This document shows, in pieces, positions 8,663-18,466 of a stretch of DNA of 64,000 bases. The position numbers and the translations under genes were made by a program. Where the stretch lies: NCBI RefSeq assembly GCF_900142205.1, contig NZ_FRAA01000002.1, positions 122,282 through 186,281 of the forward strand, read 5' to 3'. Numbering within the stretch: the first letter of the stretch is position 1; each line of letters starts with the position of its first letter. Under the pieces are notes generated by a model. It was not told the origin of the DNA, made no database searches, and was given only the letters and a program-made list of their open reading frames with translations. Source of the stretch: Reichenbachiella agariperforans. GTDB lineage: Bacteria > Bacteroidota > Bacteroidia > Cytophagales > Cyclobacteriaceae.

Positions 8663-10540
8663 ATGACGCATGTAATAGATTCCATATCTCTAATTTTGAT
8701 CACTATTTCATTTATTATCCTCATTAGAGAAAGGAAAAAAATCACTGAAATGGACGGTCTCCTTTTCGGTTCACTTTTAATTCTACTGCTTGCTTATTTT
8801 GCTCTATTATTCTTTTATATAGAAGAGTTCGAAGACATCCTCGGTGCATTGATTCCTGTCCTTTTTGCTTTCGTATTTTATTCCATTATTCAGAAACAAA
8901 ACGCGGCTAAAATTGAACAAAATGAAGAAAGGTTAAGGCTTGCCATAGACGCTACTAGAGCAGGGCTGTGGGATTTAAATTTCGCCACGGGTCGACTCAT
9001 CATATCCGATGCATGGTTTGATATTATAGGATACCATCCTTCTGAACTTCGCCCCCTAAATCAAGCCAAGTGGAAGAAACTTGTACATCCTGAAGATTAC
9101 GCTGCGGCACACCCTCTTTTTGTCCAGCATCTCAAAGGGCTCAACGAATTACACGAAGCTACCCTCCGCATCCAACACAAAAATGGAAACTGGCTCTGGT
9201 TTCAGTCTAGGGGTAAAGTCATAGCGCAAGACCAAAGCAACCGTGCCGTCAGAATGACAGGAACCCTCATTGACCTGAGTAAGCAAAAAGAACTTGAAAT
9301 CTCGCTAAAAAATCAGCTAGCAGAGAACCAAAAACTCTTTGATGAAAACGTAACACAAACTACCCAACTCGCTGACAATGAAGAGAAATACCGTGTATTA
9401 TACGAGAGCTCTCTCGATGCTATTATCCTGATCAAAGACAGGTGCTATGCAGCATGCAACCCCAAATCCTATGAAATGTTTCAATGTGAGCCGGGGTATC
9501 TGATCGGTCGATCACCTGACAAATTCAGTCCAGAGTTCCAGCCCGATGGCCAAAGATCTAAAGACAAGTCAGATGTGATCTTTGAAAAAGTTTACAAGGG
9601 TGAACCACAAATTTTCGAATGGGTACACCAGCGACCAAATGGGGAGCTATTCGATGTTTCTGTCCGACTCAATCTCGTCGAGCTAGACAATGAACAGTAC
9701 ATCCAAACCGTACTCCATGACATCACCGAAAAGAAAAAAGTCGCTTCTGAACTCGAAAACTACAGGGAAAATCTCGAAATACTGGTCGAACAACGTACCG
9801 CCGAACTAACCCAAGCCATGAACGACCTCCAGAACACGCAAGCGCAACTGATCCAGTCCGAAAAAATGGCATCCTTAGGGATACTTACCGCTGGTGTAGC
9901 ACACGAAATCAACAACCCTCTCAACTTCATCATGGGAGGGTATCGTGGACTAGAAATCTACCTCAACAACACAGAACTACATACAGACCCAGATCTCAAA
10001 AAGCTGATGGGGAGTATCAAAATAGGTGCAGACAGAGCAATCAAAATCGTCAAAGGCTTAAACCAATTTAGCCGAAGCAAAGAATCCTTTGACGAGAAAT
10101 GTGACCTACATGCCATCCTCGAAAATAGCCTCACCCTCCTCACCAACGAACTGAAAGATCGGGTAGAAATAGAAAGAAATTTTAACGAACAACCGCTCAT
10201 TATCCTCGGCAATATTGGAAACCTACACCAAGTCTTCATCAACATCATCCACAATGCCAGTGATGCCATCGCCGATACTGGAAAAATTATCCTTAACACA
10301 CGACAAGAAGCCGATCAAGTCATCATTGAGTGTATCGACAATGGTGATGGTGTCAGCGAAGAAGACCTCCCTCAACTCACAGTCCCATTCTTCACCACCA
10401 AAGAACAAGGAAAAGGCACAGGACTTGGGCTCTCCATCAGCTATGGTTTCATCCAAAAACACAACGGCACCCTAGCGTTCGAGTCAAAACTTCATGAAGG
10501 TACCAAGGTGACTATTACGCTACCGTATCCATCTAAATAA
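8663..10540 (+). CDS. Membrane-anchored PAS-domain sensor histidine kinase
   Basis: 625 residues from the ATG at 8663; a TTG six bases upstream is less likely. Three membrane helices (about 3-21, 32-52, 57-76) are followed by two PAS domains (about 90-210 and 238-358), a coiled coil (about 360-400), a HisKA domain with phospho-acceptor His414 (GVAHEINNPLNF), and an ATPase domain with the N box HQVFINIIHNASDAI, DNGDGV and GTGLGLSIS. It would autophosphorylate on sensing a signal at the membrane or in a PAS pocket. No response regulator adjoins it, so the partner is elsewhere. Confidence 0.9.
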   Translation: MTHVIDSISLILITISFIILIRERKKITEMDGLLFGSLLILLLAYFALLFFYIEEFEDILGALIPVLFAFVFYSIIQKQNAAKIEQNEERLRLAIDATRAGLWDLNFATGRLIISDAWFDIIGYHPSELRPLNQAKWKKLVHPEDYAAAHPLFVQHLKGLNELHEATLRIQHKNGNWLWFQSRGKVIAQDQSNRAVRMTGTLIDLSKQKELEISLKNQLAENQKLFDENVTQTTQLADNEEKYRVLYESSLDAIILIKDRCYAACNPKSYEMFQCEPGYLIGRSPDKFSPEFQPDGQRSKDKSDVIFEKVYKGEPQIFEWVHQRPNGELFDVSVRLNLVELDNEQYIQTVLHDITEKKKVASELENYRENLEILVEQRTAELTQAMNDLQNTQAQLIQSEKMASLGILTAGVAHEINNPLNFIMGGYRGLEIYLNNTELHTDPDLKKLMGSIKIGADRAIKIVKGLNQFSRSKESFDEKCDLHAILENSLTLLTNELKDRVEIERNFNEQPLIILGNIGNLHQVFINIIHNASDAIADTGKIILNTRQEADQVIIECIDNGDGVSEEDLPQLTVPFFTTKEQGKGTGLGLSISYGFIQKHNGTLAFESKLHEGTKVTITLPYPSK

Positions 10541-10564
10541 GCGCCGTATATAAAACCTAGCTTC

Positions 10565-13048
10565 TTAAAAAGAAAAACGAAACGACGGTTTCACGATAAA
10601 CTGATAGCTGTCGGGCAGTGTCGTATCGTTGAGCCGCCAGACAAAATCCACACGCGCAATCTTAAAGATATTTTCCAACCCAAACCCTACCTCGTAGTAG
10701 GGGTCGATGATTCCTACTGTCTGCTGTGGCAAGTCATAGGAACTGCTCCTGTTTTGAGCAGACAGGCTACCCCAGTAGCCCTTAGCAAAAACAAAGCTGC
10801 GCCACTTCAATCGATTGATCAGCGGTATCTTGTCCATAATCAATCCGTCAAAGTGCTGCTGAATATGGGCAGTGACATAGCGATCGGCCACATATTCTAG
10901 GTAGTGCATTAGGTTGAAAGCCATGTCGTCATATAGCACGAGCTGATTAGCAAATGGCGTATTGAGATATGGATAGGGAACAGTTCCCTCGGTCAGCCCT
11001 ACCTCTACTCGGTAGTGAAAATAGCCCAGGCTTTTAGTTCGCAGATATTGGCTGAGTTGGCCTGTCAACTTATGATAAGAAACATTCCCTCCAAAGCCAC
11101 GATCAGCATACAGCCACTGTAGCCCAAGGTCTGGAAACCTCCTAAACTCCTTTTTCATATCCGGCCGACTGTAAAAATCCCCGTCCAGGTTATCATTGAG
11201 CCAACTCATTTTGAAGGTCACCTCTAGACCACTGGCACGATAGTGCTGCGCTGTATGCGTCTGTCCCATTTCATAAAACTGCACGGTATCCGTAGGACTC
11301 ATCATAGCATCAAAATACCCCAAACGCGCCACCATTCCTGTCATCAGATCTCGCTCCAAATAACCAGACCATCGTTGCTCATAGACACGAGAGACGGTAT
11401 TGCCAATCTGCACGAAAGAGGTCAAAATGTGATCGATAGGTAGCGCATTGACACTGCGACCGAGCTGAATGATGTCGTCCTTGAAACGAAACCCGACTCG
11501 TGTATCGTCCGCCTGCCCCAAACGCCAGGCTGCTTGTAGACCATACTTCCACCGCTCATCACGAAAACCATAGGCACCGTACACCGAACCGGACAAAGGG
11601 AAATCAAGCTTTTCTCTAGTTCTAAAACCGAACTTCAACCGAGAATCCTCTACATAATTATTGCTGTAGAAGGTATAAAAATCTCCAATTTCCATCCACC
11701 GCCACGGCACATAACCTGTCGCTACTCCTACCACGATATTCTTTCGGGAGACAAAAGCGGGGTCTTGCTTCAGCTCCTTCACCATCTGCTGTACGCCTTC
11801 CTCTTGCAAGCTAAGTGTACCGACTCGGTTGGCCGCCCAATAGGACTCGTCATAGTCCCCAGCACCCGCCTGCTCTTCTATCACCTCTACTCCATCGTAG
11901 GCCTTTTTGTACGCTGCTGTATCGATCACATAGTGATCAAACACCGCTCGTTTCCTCCCAAAAAACCCGGTCAGGTCAGACGAATTTTCCACAACTGTAT
12001 AGTCTCCCAGCACATTGGATTCGGCTAACATCCACTGCCCACTACCCACCTCACGATAATTCTGCTCTACCTGATAGCTCCGCACAAAATTGACATTGGC
12101 CATGATGTCAAAGCGCAAAGAGATCGACTTGATCGCATAACTCGCAGAGTCCACCGTCATCTGGCCTTTAAAGGCTAAATCTCGTGCACGCTTCGGCAGA
12201 AACTGTAGCGTGTATTCTTTGTCCTCTCCAGTTCCTGTACTGTCCAGGTAGTACTCATAGTGCAGCTGATAGTTATCAATCAGCGGACTGGGAAAATTCT
12301 TCTCCAAAATCACCATATAATTCTCGTAGACATTGGGGGTAAAGTATAGTTCTTCCACAAATTCAAGAATTCTAGGCCCAGGTAGCCCTGTGACCTGCTT
12401 GGCTCTGACCAAACTTTTGCGTTTGAGCGGAGACTGTCGGTAGTAGTGTTCGGATTGCTTTTCGACCAATAGCACGGGCAAGAAGCTCACACCATCTCCA
12501 GTAGTGTCCGCTTTGTCCCAGATGTAATCAAAAGGCCGCAACAAGAAATTATTTTTCACCTTCTCGGTGAGATGGTTTAGGTCAAAACGAATATTAGAAT
12601 ACTCTTCGCAGCGATAGTTTTGGAGTCGGTCTGGATTGTTCGAATTCTTATGTGCAATAATTTGATCCATGACGATGTATGCTGGATTCTCACCAGCGGT
12701 CACGACCAAATCATCCATGACTTTCATCTCAGGCTCTAACATCACTTCGATTTCGGTATGCTGCGTGACTACCACCTGCTGCGTTATATAACCCAAGGAA
12801 GAAACGACCATCGTATCGGTAGGTAAATGATCACTTTTGACCTGCAATTGAAACTCACCATCCAGCCTGCTAGACGTTCCAATTTGCGTTCCCTTCAGGA
12901 AAACATGAGCAAAAGGGACTGGCTCTCGTGACGTTTGCTCCAGTACTCGCCCACTGATCGCGGTAGTTTGCCCCAGCAGACACCATGACTGACTGATCAG
13001 GCCTAGAAACAAAGCAAGAGGACGTAGATAAGTTTTCAATTGGATCAA
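10565..13048 (-). CDS. DUF5686 outer-membrane protein with carboxypeptidase-like regulatory domain
   Basis: About 827 residues. A signal peptide (TYLRPLALFLGLISQS) is followed by a CarboxypepD_reg-like beta-sandwich (about 30-110, ISGRVLEQTSREPVPFAHVF) and then the DUF5686 region with many alternating beta strands, ending KPSFRFSF, an aromatic C-terminal strand typical of outer-membrane barrels. No ATG lies near the start: in-frame TTG codons at 13046-13048 and 13037-13039 are the only candidates, and the second gives MKTYLRP. The family is widespread in Bacteroidota; its role is unknown. The gene is divergent from the sulfotransferase. Confidence 0.82.
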   Translation of the reverse strand: MIQLKTYLRPLALFLGLISQSWCLLGQTTAISGRVLEQTSREPVPFAHVFLKGTQIGTSSRLDGEFQLQVKSDHLPTDTMVVSSLGYITQQVVVTQHTEIEVMLEPEMKVMDDLVVTAGENPAYIVMDQIIAHKNSNNPDRLQNYRCEEYSNIRFDLNHLTEKVKNNFLLRPFDYIWDKADTTGDGVSFLPVLLVEKQSEHYYRQSPLKRKSLVRAKQVTGLPGPRILEFVEELYFTPNVYENYMVILEKNFPSPLIDNYQLHYEYYLDSTGTGEDKEYTLQFLPKRARDLAFKGQMTVDSASYAIKSISLRFDIMANVNFVRSYQVEQNYREVGSGQWMLAESNVLGDYTVVENSSDLTGFFGRKRAVFDHYVIDTAAYKKAYDGVEVIEEQAGAGDYDESYWAANRVGTLSLQEEGVQQMVKELKQDPAFVSRKNIVVGVATGYVPWRWMEIGDFYTFYSNNYVEDSRLKFGFRTREKLDFPLSGSVYGAYGFRDERWKYGLQAAWRLGQADDTRVGFRFKDDIIQLGRSVNALPIDHILTSFVQIGNTVSRVYEQRWSGYLERDLMTGMVARLGYFDAMMSPTDTVQFYEMGQTHTAQHYRASGLEVTFKMSWLNDNLDGDFYSRPDMKKEFRRFPDLGLQWLYADRGFGGNVSYHKLTGQLSQYLRTKSLGYFHYRVEVGLTEGTVPYPYLNTPFANQLVLYDDMAFNLMHYLEYVADRYVTAHIQQHFDGLIMDKIPLINRLKWRSFVFAKGYWGSLSAQNRSSSYDLPQQTVGIIDPYYEVGFGLENIFKIARVDFVWRLNDTTLPDSYQFIVKPSFRFSF

Positions 13049-13096
13049 GTAGATTTTAAAAACAAGGATCGGTTAGTTTTACCAAAAAATAAATCT

Positions 13097-14224
13097 ATGC
13101 TGATAAAACACCAGGTCAAAGATTACTTTCATATTTTCAAGCACACAGCTATGGGGATGGATATCAAAACTTGGATTAGGGTGCTCGCTCAGTATCGTTT
13201 TGCGATCAACTGGTATTTGCTACCCAAAGCGTTATTCATCACACTGATTGCTATCCTAAATACCCCATTTCAGCTGATCGAATATTTGTTTTTTGATCGA
13301 AAAATCAAAGCTACGGTTGTCAAGCGACCTATTTTCATCCTAGGGCATCACCGCAGCGGCACGACCTACCTTCACAACCTCATGAGCACGGATCCACAGC
13401 TAGCCTTCTGTACGACCAATGATGCTCTGGTGCCACACCTCATGCTAACTACTGGCAAGATCACAGAAAAAATCGTAGACCTGTTCATGCCCGCCACACG
13501 TCCTCAGGACAATGTGAAAGCAGGTGCTAAACTCCCTACGGAGGAAGAATTCGGGATGGCCAATATGAGTACCACATCCTTCACCCATGCGTTTTATTTT
13601 CCGAAATATATTCAGGAGATATTTGACCGCACGGTCACATTCGAGGGGGACTATAATGATAATGGCAATCAATGGAAAAATAATTTACACTACCTCATCC
13701 AAAAGCTGACCTACAAAAACCAAGGCAAGCAACTCGTCCTCAAAAGCCCCTCCAATACCGCCCGAGTCAAAGAAATTCGTGAGCTATATCCCGATGCACT
13801 TTTCGTACATATCCACCGAAACCCTTATGAGGTATTTCAGTCCAATACTGCACTCTACAACAAGATTTTGCCCATTCTCAGTTTTCACACCACGACTACT
13901 GAGGCAATCGAAGCATTCATAATCCGCTCCTACACTCTGCTTCACCGAAAATATCTAGCAGACCAATCTGATATACCCGACAGTCAAATCATAGAGGTGG
14001 CTTACGAAGATTTTGTGCGTGACCCGATGGAGCAACTACAGTCTATCTATCAACAATTACGTTTAGAGAATTTCGATCAAGCAAGAACCGTGATCAAGCG
14101 GGAAGTAAAACAATCCAACAACTATCAAAAAAACCAACACCTAAGCCTCTCTCCTAGCCAAATCAAAGCCATCAATACACAGTGGCAATTCTTCTTTGAA
14201 GCCTATGGATATGAAATGATTTAA
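13097..14224 (+). CDS. Sulfotransferase-family protein
   Basis: 375 residues from the ATG at 13097; a TTG at 13040 would overlap the divergent gene. The PAPS 5'-phosphosulfate loop is ILGHHRSGTTYLHNLM and the 3'-phosphate site is VHIHRNPYEVFQSN; KSPSNTARVKEIRELYPD lies between them, as in bacterial and eukaryotic sulfotransferases. A hydrophobic stretch near residues 45-65 may anchor it to the membrane. It would move sulfate from PAPS to a hydroxyl or amine of an unknown acceptor. It is convergent with the end of the ligase/ACP/exporter operon (32-base gap), so it may or may not tailor that product. Confidence 0.85.
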   Translation: MLIKHQVKDYFHIFKHTAMGMDIKTWIRVLAQYRFAINWYLLPKALFITLIAILNTPFQLIEYLFFDRKIKATVVKRPIFILGHHRSGTTYLHNLMSTDPQLAFCTTNDALVPHLMLTTGKITEKIVDLFMPATRPQDNVKAGAKLPTEEEFGMANMSTTSFTHAFYFPKYIQEIFDRTVTFEGDYNDNGNQWKNNLHYLIQKLTYKNQGKQLVLKSPSNTARVKEIRELYPDALFVHIHRNPYEVFQSNTALYNKILPILSFHTTTTEAIEAFIIRSYTLLHRKYLADQSDIPDSQIIEVAYEDFVRDPMEQLQSIYQQLRLENFDQARTVIKREVKQSNNYQKNQHLSLSPSQIKAINTQWQFFFEAYGYEMI

Positions 14225-14256
14225 TCGAGCCTTCTCTTTGACACCTTAGAAGAAAC

Positions 14257-15699
14257 TCAGCTCATCTTCTTCTCACGCACAATCTTCCCACTCGCCGTAT
14301 GTTCGATTTCTTCCACGATTTGTACACGCTGTGGCACTTTATAGGATGATAATTTCTGACGGCAGCTGCTCAATAATACTTCGATATTCAAGCCCTCACT
14401 AGCCACTACATCTGCCACGACGACCTCACCAAATAACGGATGCTTCTGACCATAAACTCTAGACTGATGAATCTGTGTATGCGTATTGAGTACCTCTTCC
14501 ACTTCCGTGGGAAACACCTTGTTGCCATGCACAATGATCACATTTTTTTCTCGGCCTTTGATCGTCACGACTCCTCGCTTATCCTTTATCGCTAGGTCTC
14601 CAGTCATAAAATAGCCATTTTCTAACCGTTCAATTTTACTATGGGGAGATTGAAGATAGCCATCAAACATACCAGGCCCTTTGATACCCAATCGACCGAT
14701 TACATCGACTGGCAGTTTTTGCCCCTCTTCGTCAAGAACACTAACTTCATACGCCGCTAACGCTTGACCGACCGCATCAGGGTGCGCAGAAGCATCCACA
14801 GTGTTGACCATCGGTAGCCCTACCTCTATAATCCCAAAAGCCTGATGGACGGGCAAGTGATATTTGTCCTCGAAGGCTTTACAAACAGCATAGGAAGCAC
14901 CTGTCGTCGTGGACACCACATAGCGCAGTGATGGCAACTCTCGTGGTTCGGGATAGGCCCCCAGCAGCTTAAGATGCATTGGCGCACAGTAGAAAAATGT
15001 CACTTCATGTTTGGTCACGCTATCGAGTATCTCCTCTGCTAAGAAATCATTGTTGATGATGATCGTCGCGCCATGCCGAAGATACAGCACGATGGAAACA
15101 ATGAAATGATACGCCATCGGGAAGACCCAAAGAACACGATCATCCTTCGAAATCTGGAGCGCTATATTGGCCGCTTCTATTCTATCCCAAACGGCCTCAT
15201 GACTAATCACCACGCCCTTGGCAAGACCTGTCGTACCAGAGGTAAAACGCACAAAGGCAGGATTGGCAAACCGAGCCAACTGCTCCGAACGAATTCCTTT
15301 TTGAATCCAAGTCAAGGAAAAAATTGTATCACCAGCAACTGGTTCAGCTGTGATTCCTTCCTGAGTCCAGCGATTGTTTTCGTCACTCAGTACGACTTCT
15401 ATTTCTGCCGTCACTATTGACTTGTTTGTCTCGGCAGTCTTCTGCTTATGAAATATCGGCATAACCACCGCATCACATGCGATAGCCGCATATAGACCGA
15501 TGATGAAATGACGGTTATTATCCGTCAACAAGCCTACGAATACACCTTGACCTATACCTGCCTGACGCAGCAGCACAGACAGTTGGTCCGTCGTCTGTAA
15601 TAACTCCGCATAGCTGAGCGCACCATATTCATCCATGATGGCCGTCTGGTTTGGGTAGCGAGTAGCGGTCTCTTGTAGCGATTGATATACGTTGTACAT
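14257..15699 (-). CDS. AMP-forming acyl/aminoacyl ligase (ANL superfamily), stand-alone
   Basis: 480 residues from the ATG at 15697-15699. Adenylation-enzyme motifs are in order: A3 FTSGTTGLAKGVVISH, A5 FGIIEVG, A7 YFMTGDLAI, A8 IKGREKNVIIVHGNKVFP, and A10 HTASGKIV with the catalytic lysine. It would activate a carboxylic acid as the adenylate and pass it to CoA or, more likely here, the ACP encoded three genes upstream. It lacks a fused carrier domain. It is the last gene of the six-gene operon, 47 bases after the FAD oxidoreductase. The acid cannot be predicted by eye. Confidence 0.88.
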   Translation of the reverse strand: MYNVYQSLQETATRYPNQTAIMDEYGALSYAELLQTTDQLSVLLRQAGIGQGVFVGLLTDNNRHFIIGLYAAIACDAVVMPIFHKQKTAETNKSIVTAEIEVVLSDENNRWTQEGITAEPVAGDTIFSLTWIQKGIRSEQLARFANPAFVRFTSGTTGLAKGVVISHEAVWDRIEAANIALQISKDDRVLWVFPMAYHFIVSIVLYLRHGATIIINNDFLAEEILDSVTKHEVTFFYCAPMHLKLLGAYPEPRELPSLRYVVSTTTGASYAVCKAFEDKYHLPVHQAFGIIEVGLPMVNTVDASAHPDAVGQALAAYEVSVLDEEGQKLPVDVIGRLGIKGPGMFDGYLQSPHSKIERLENGYFMTGDLAIKDKRGVVTIKGREKNVIIVHGNKVFPTEVEEVLNTHTQIHQSRVYGQKHPLFGEVVVADVVASEGLNIEVLLSSCRQKLSSYKVPQRVQIVEEIEHTASGKIVREKKMS

Positions 15700-15746
15700 G
15701 GGGGTCAATACTAACTAAAAATACGATGGACAGAAAACAGATGCGG

Positions 15747-16922
15747 TTATAGTTGCTGAGAGGCTAAAGTTCCCGCCTCAAATCCAGTCTGCAGACAGGT
15801 GCCAATCACACGTGCACTGGCGATGGCACGGTCGGTGGCGGATATGTTTTTTCCTCCGAGGAATAAATTATCCAAACGATAAGAGCGCAAGCACTCAACG
15901 GGAATCTCAAAATAACCATGATCCGAAATATGGGTCAAATCCACCCGACTATCTTGATTCCACTCCTCTATGGGCCAAGTCCCTTTGATATTTGCAGAAT
16001 CAAATTTCCGTCCTGACAATACATCTTCCTCTGTCAAAACATACTGTCCTCTGGATCGCTGCTGTATCCGAATACCCACCTGCGGATAAATCTTCTCCAA
16101 CTTAGCCGCTGCAAAACTAGGAACACACTTCACCAGCCAGTCAAACAATCGCACGGACCATTCACTGCCCTTTTGGTTCAAAGCATGCTGAGAGACCTCA
16201 TCAGTAATCTCATGAGGCAGCGTAAACTTGACACTGGCAGTGCCATCCTGCAAAGAACCTGGCACGAGCGAAATCGTTTTGAGTACAGCTGCATAGGCAG
16301 CGTTCTTGTCTTGCACCACAGATTTTTTGATGGAAAACTCTAACGAATATGCTTCTGATGACGTCAACCCCGATACCGCAAAAACCTGAGAAGCCATCTG
16401 ATACCGCTCCGATTTGAGCATCTCCAACCCCGACAAATCGGAGAGCACCCCACGTCCACTGCAGTCTACATACTGATTCGCATGGATTTCGAACTGCTCC
16501 CCCTGACGATCAATCCTCACATGAGTAAGCTCTGTCTCGTTCGTTTCGGTAGCAATTACTTCGGCTTCTGTCCAAACTTTCACTTGCTGACTTGCTAATG
16601 TTTTTTGAAGGTATGCACTGAGCTGTTCCACACGATAGGGTGCGACAACTAACCCCTGATGGTAATCCATCGGTTCTAATTTTAGCGCCGCTACTACTTT
16701 CTTTAAGAATGGGTGATCGACAGGTAAAAAGTCTTGCCCCTCTTTGTGATGATGGTATGCACCGCAGATCGTGCCGACGTTGCTATGCACAGCATTGCCC
16801 CCTACTGCCTCGTGTCTATCAACGAGCAGGATATCAGTCCCTGCTCTGCTAGCAGCCATCGCCGCTGCAAATCCCGCTACGCCTCCCCCTACGACCAATA
16901 TGTCCGTTTCTATCTTTTTCAT
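15747..16922 (-). CDS. FAD-dependent oxidoreductase (PF12831-like)
   Basis: 391 residues. The N-terminal Rossmann dinucleotide motif is GGGVAGFAAAMAASRAG (from residue 12). It is followed by AVGGNAVHSNVGTICGAYHH and the C-terminal NLFLGGKNISATDRAIASAR, the pattern of the FAD-dependent oxidoreductase family that includes dehydrogenases and desaturases acting on small or carrier-bound substrates. No signal peptide. Its start overlaps the stop of the condensation-type gene by four bases (ATGA), so translation is coupled. Within the cluster it most plausibly oxidises the carrier-bound or finished product. Confidence 0.85.
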   Translation of the reverse strand: MKKIETDILVVGGGVAGFAAAMAASRAGTDILLVDRHEAVGGNAVHSNVGTICGAYHHHKEGQDFLPVDHPFLKKVVAALKLEPMDYHQGLVVAPYRVEQLSAYLQKTLASQQVKVWTEAEVIATETNETELTHVRIDRQGEQFEIHANQYVDCSGRGVLSDLSGLEMLKSERYQMASQVFAVSGLTSSEAYSLEFSIKKSVVQDKNAAYAAVLKTISLVPGSLQDGTASVKFTLPHEITDEVSQHALNQKGSEWSVRLFDWLVKCVPSFAAAKLEKIYPQVGIRIQQRSRGQYVLTEEDVLSGRKFDSANIKGTWPIEEWNQDSRVDLTHISDHGYFEIPVECLRSYRLDNLFLGGKNISATDRAIASARVIGTCLQTGFEAGTLASQQL

Positions 16923-18196
16923 CCCTGCGATTCATCCATCAATAGCTCTTGCTGGAGCTGTTTTGCCATCCCCGAATACTCAGCATCTGAGAGTGCCTGT
17001 GTGTGATACAAGATCATCAATTTCAGTGATCCACGAAAATTCATCATCGCAAAAGTCAGACCTGGTGGGTAAGCATTCGCAGGTAGACTCAGGGCATTGA
17101 TGACACGCTGCCCCATAATCGTCTCTAGGTCTGAAGGATGATCCGCCGCTACGGTAAACAAAAAACTGGCAATAGCATTGCCTCCACGACGCTTGACCAA
17201 ATAATAATAGAGACTCAGCGGCAGCCATTTCATGAAATCCATGAGATGGTTATAAGACTCGTGAGACTTGTGTTTGATCTGATCTCTCATTTGATTATTG
17301 ATCGCATCAACACAGCTCTCAATGCTACTCATCTGTTTCTTTTTCAATCGATAAAAAAGAAAAGATAGCCGATTGCCGATGATCGGGCCTAATGCGCCCT
17401 TTCGTCTATTGTCTCGAGGGACGGGAATCCAAAAATTGTGAACCCCATCCCCTCGCTGTACCAGCACCGACTGCACCGCTCGTGCGATACATGCCAAAAA
17501 GAAAGCACTCCGCCCAAACCGTGCACCGCTATGCAAAGCAGCTGCTTCTATCTGTCTCACCTGTTTCGGATCAAAATCCAACACGCTCACACGCTCTTGA
17601 GAATTTACATCATACAACGGAGGACTAATCATGGAGAGCCTCGGACGAGAAGTATAATCGATAAAGAATTTAGCCTTCGTTGCTTTCCAAAAAGCAGACA
17701 AGTTATAAACGGGCGCTTGATAAGACATGAGCAATGCTGGATCAAAAGAATCATCCGAGCCCAAGAGCCTCTTCAAAAACAACACCGCTCCATAACCATC
17801 CATCAACAGGTGATTCCAAGAAAGTATCACCGTCGAGCGACCATCACTACGTGCAACAGTATCGAGAGACAAACAACCTACATCCGCACCCAGCCTTCTG
17901 TCCAAAACCACCTGAGGAATCAGCTGATCCGTTACGAAATGTTCGATTCGGGTAGTATCCTTACTTCGGAGGTGCCACTTAGGGATACCCAAAGCCTTTT
18001 CCTTTTCGTAGCGGAGACTAGATAGCACTTGAAAATACTCGTTGGAAATAATACGATCCGCCAAGGCTTCATGATCTAACACTCCCTCCAGATCGATCAC
18101 ATAGTAGCAAGTGTTGCCAGCAATATCATTTTGGTTGTACTGCTGTTCTAGTGCTAGAAGGAAAGTATCAAAACCAGTAAGCGGAAAGGTCTGCAT
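16919..18196 (-). CDS. Condensation-domain / acyltransferase-like protein
   Basis: 425 residues with the chloramphenicol-acetyltransferase-like fold of NRPS condensation domains and WS/DGAT-type acyltransferases. The core motif reads NHLLMDG (128-134), keeping the catalytic second His129 and Asp133 but with Asn in place of the first His; FWIPVPRDNRRKG and GPIIGNRLSFLFY follow, as in the bridging region. It would join an acyl group on the ACP to an amine or alcohol. It lies four bases after the ACP gene and overlaps the FAD gene. No PKS or NRPS module is fused. Confidence 0.75.
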   Translation of the reverse strand: MQTFPLTGFDTFLLALEQQYNQNDIAGNTCYYVIDLEGVLDHEALADRIISNEYFQVLSSLRYEKEKALGIPKWHLRSKDTTRIEHFVTDQLIPQVVLDRRLGADVGCLSLDTVARSDGRSTVILSWNHLLMDGYGAVLFLKRLLGSDDSFDPALLMSYQAPVYNLSAFWKATKAKFFIDYTSRPRLSMISPPLYDVNSQERVSVLDFDPKQVRQIEAAALHSGARFGRSAFFLACIARAVQSVLVQRGDGVHNFWIPVPRDNRRKGALGPIIGNRLSFLFYRLKKKQMSSIESCVDAINNQMRDQIKHKSHESYNHLMDFMKWLPLSLYYYLVKRRGGNAIASFLFTVAADHPSDLETIMGQRVINALSLPANAYPPGLTFAMMNFRGSLKLMILYHTQALSDAEYSGMAKQLQQELLMDESQG

Positions 18197-18200
18197 CGGT

Positions 18201-18452
18201 CTATTGGGAGTTGCTAGCGCACGTGGCTAGTGTCTGAACCGTACGGAAATTTTGAGGCAACATACTCTTCTCTCCTATAGTAATCCCATGTTTTCGCTCC
18301 AAAAACAACACCAACTCCACCACAGAAAATGAATCAACCCCTGCCTCTGACAAAACTGTGTTTTGATCTAGCTCCACCGACGGGTCGACGATCTCCTTTT
18401 TGATAAACTTGATTAAATCCTCTTTGATTTGCTCCTCAGTAATTCTTCCCAT
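18201..18452 (-). CDS. Free-standing acyl/peptidyl carrier protein
   Basis: An 83-residue four-helix carrier protein. The phosphopantetheine site is Ser41 in EAGVDSFSVVELVLFLERK. It differs from housekeeping FAS ACP (usually DSLD) in having DSFS, and it sits among biosynthetic genes rather than fab genes, so it is probably dedicated to this cluster. It follows the permease by 14 bases and precedes the acyltransferase by four. A 4'-phosphopantetheinyl transferase is not present in the window. Confidence 0.9.
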   Translation of the reverse strand: MGRITEEQIKEDLIKFIKKEIVDPSVELDQNTVLSEAGVDSFSVVELVLFLERKHGITIGEKSMLPQNFRTVQTLATCASNSQ

Positions 18453-18466
18453 CTCGTCGTGTCGTG

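Noticed and set aside
17438-18025. 195-codon plus-strand frame opposite the condensation-type gene
   Set aside because: Overlaps a motif-bearing gene completely and has no family features.
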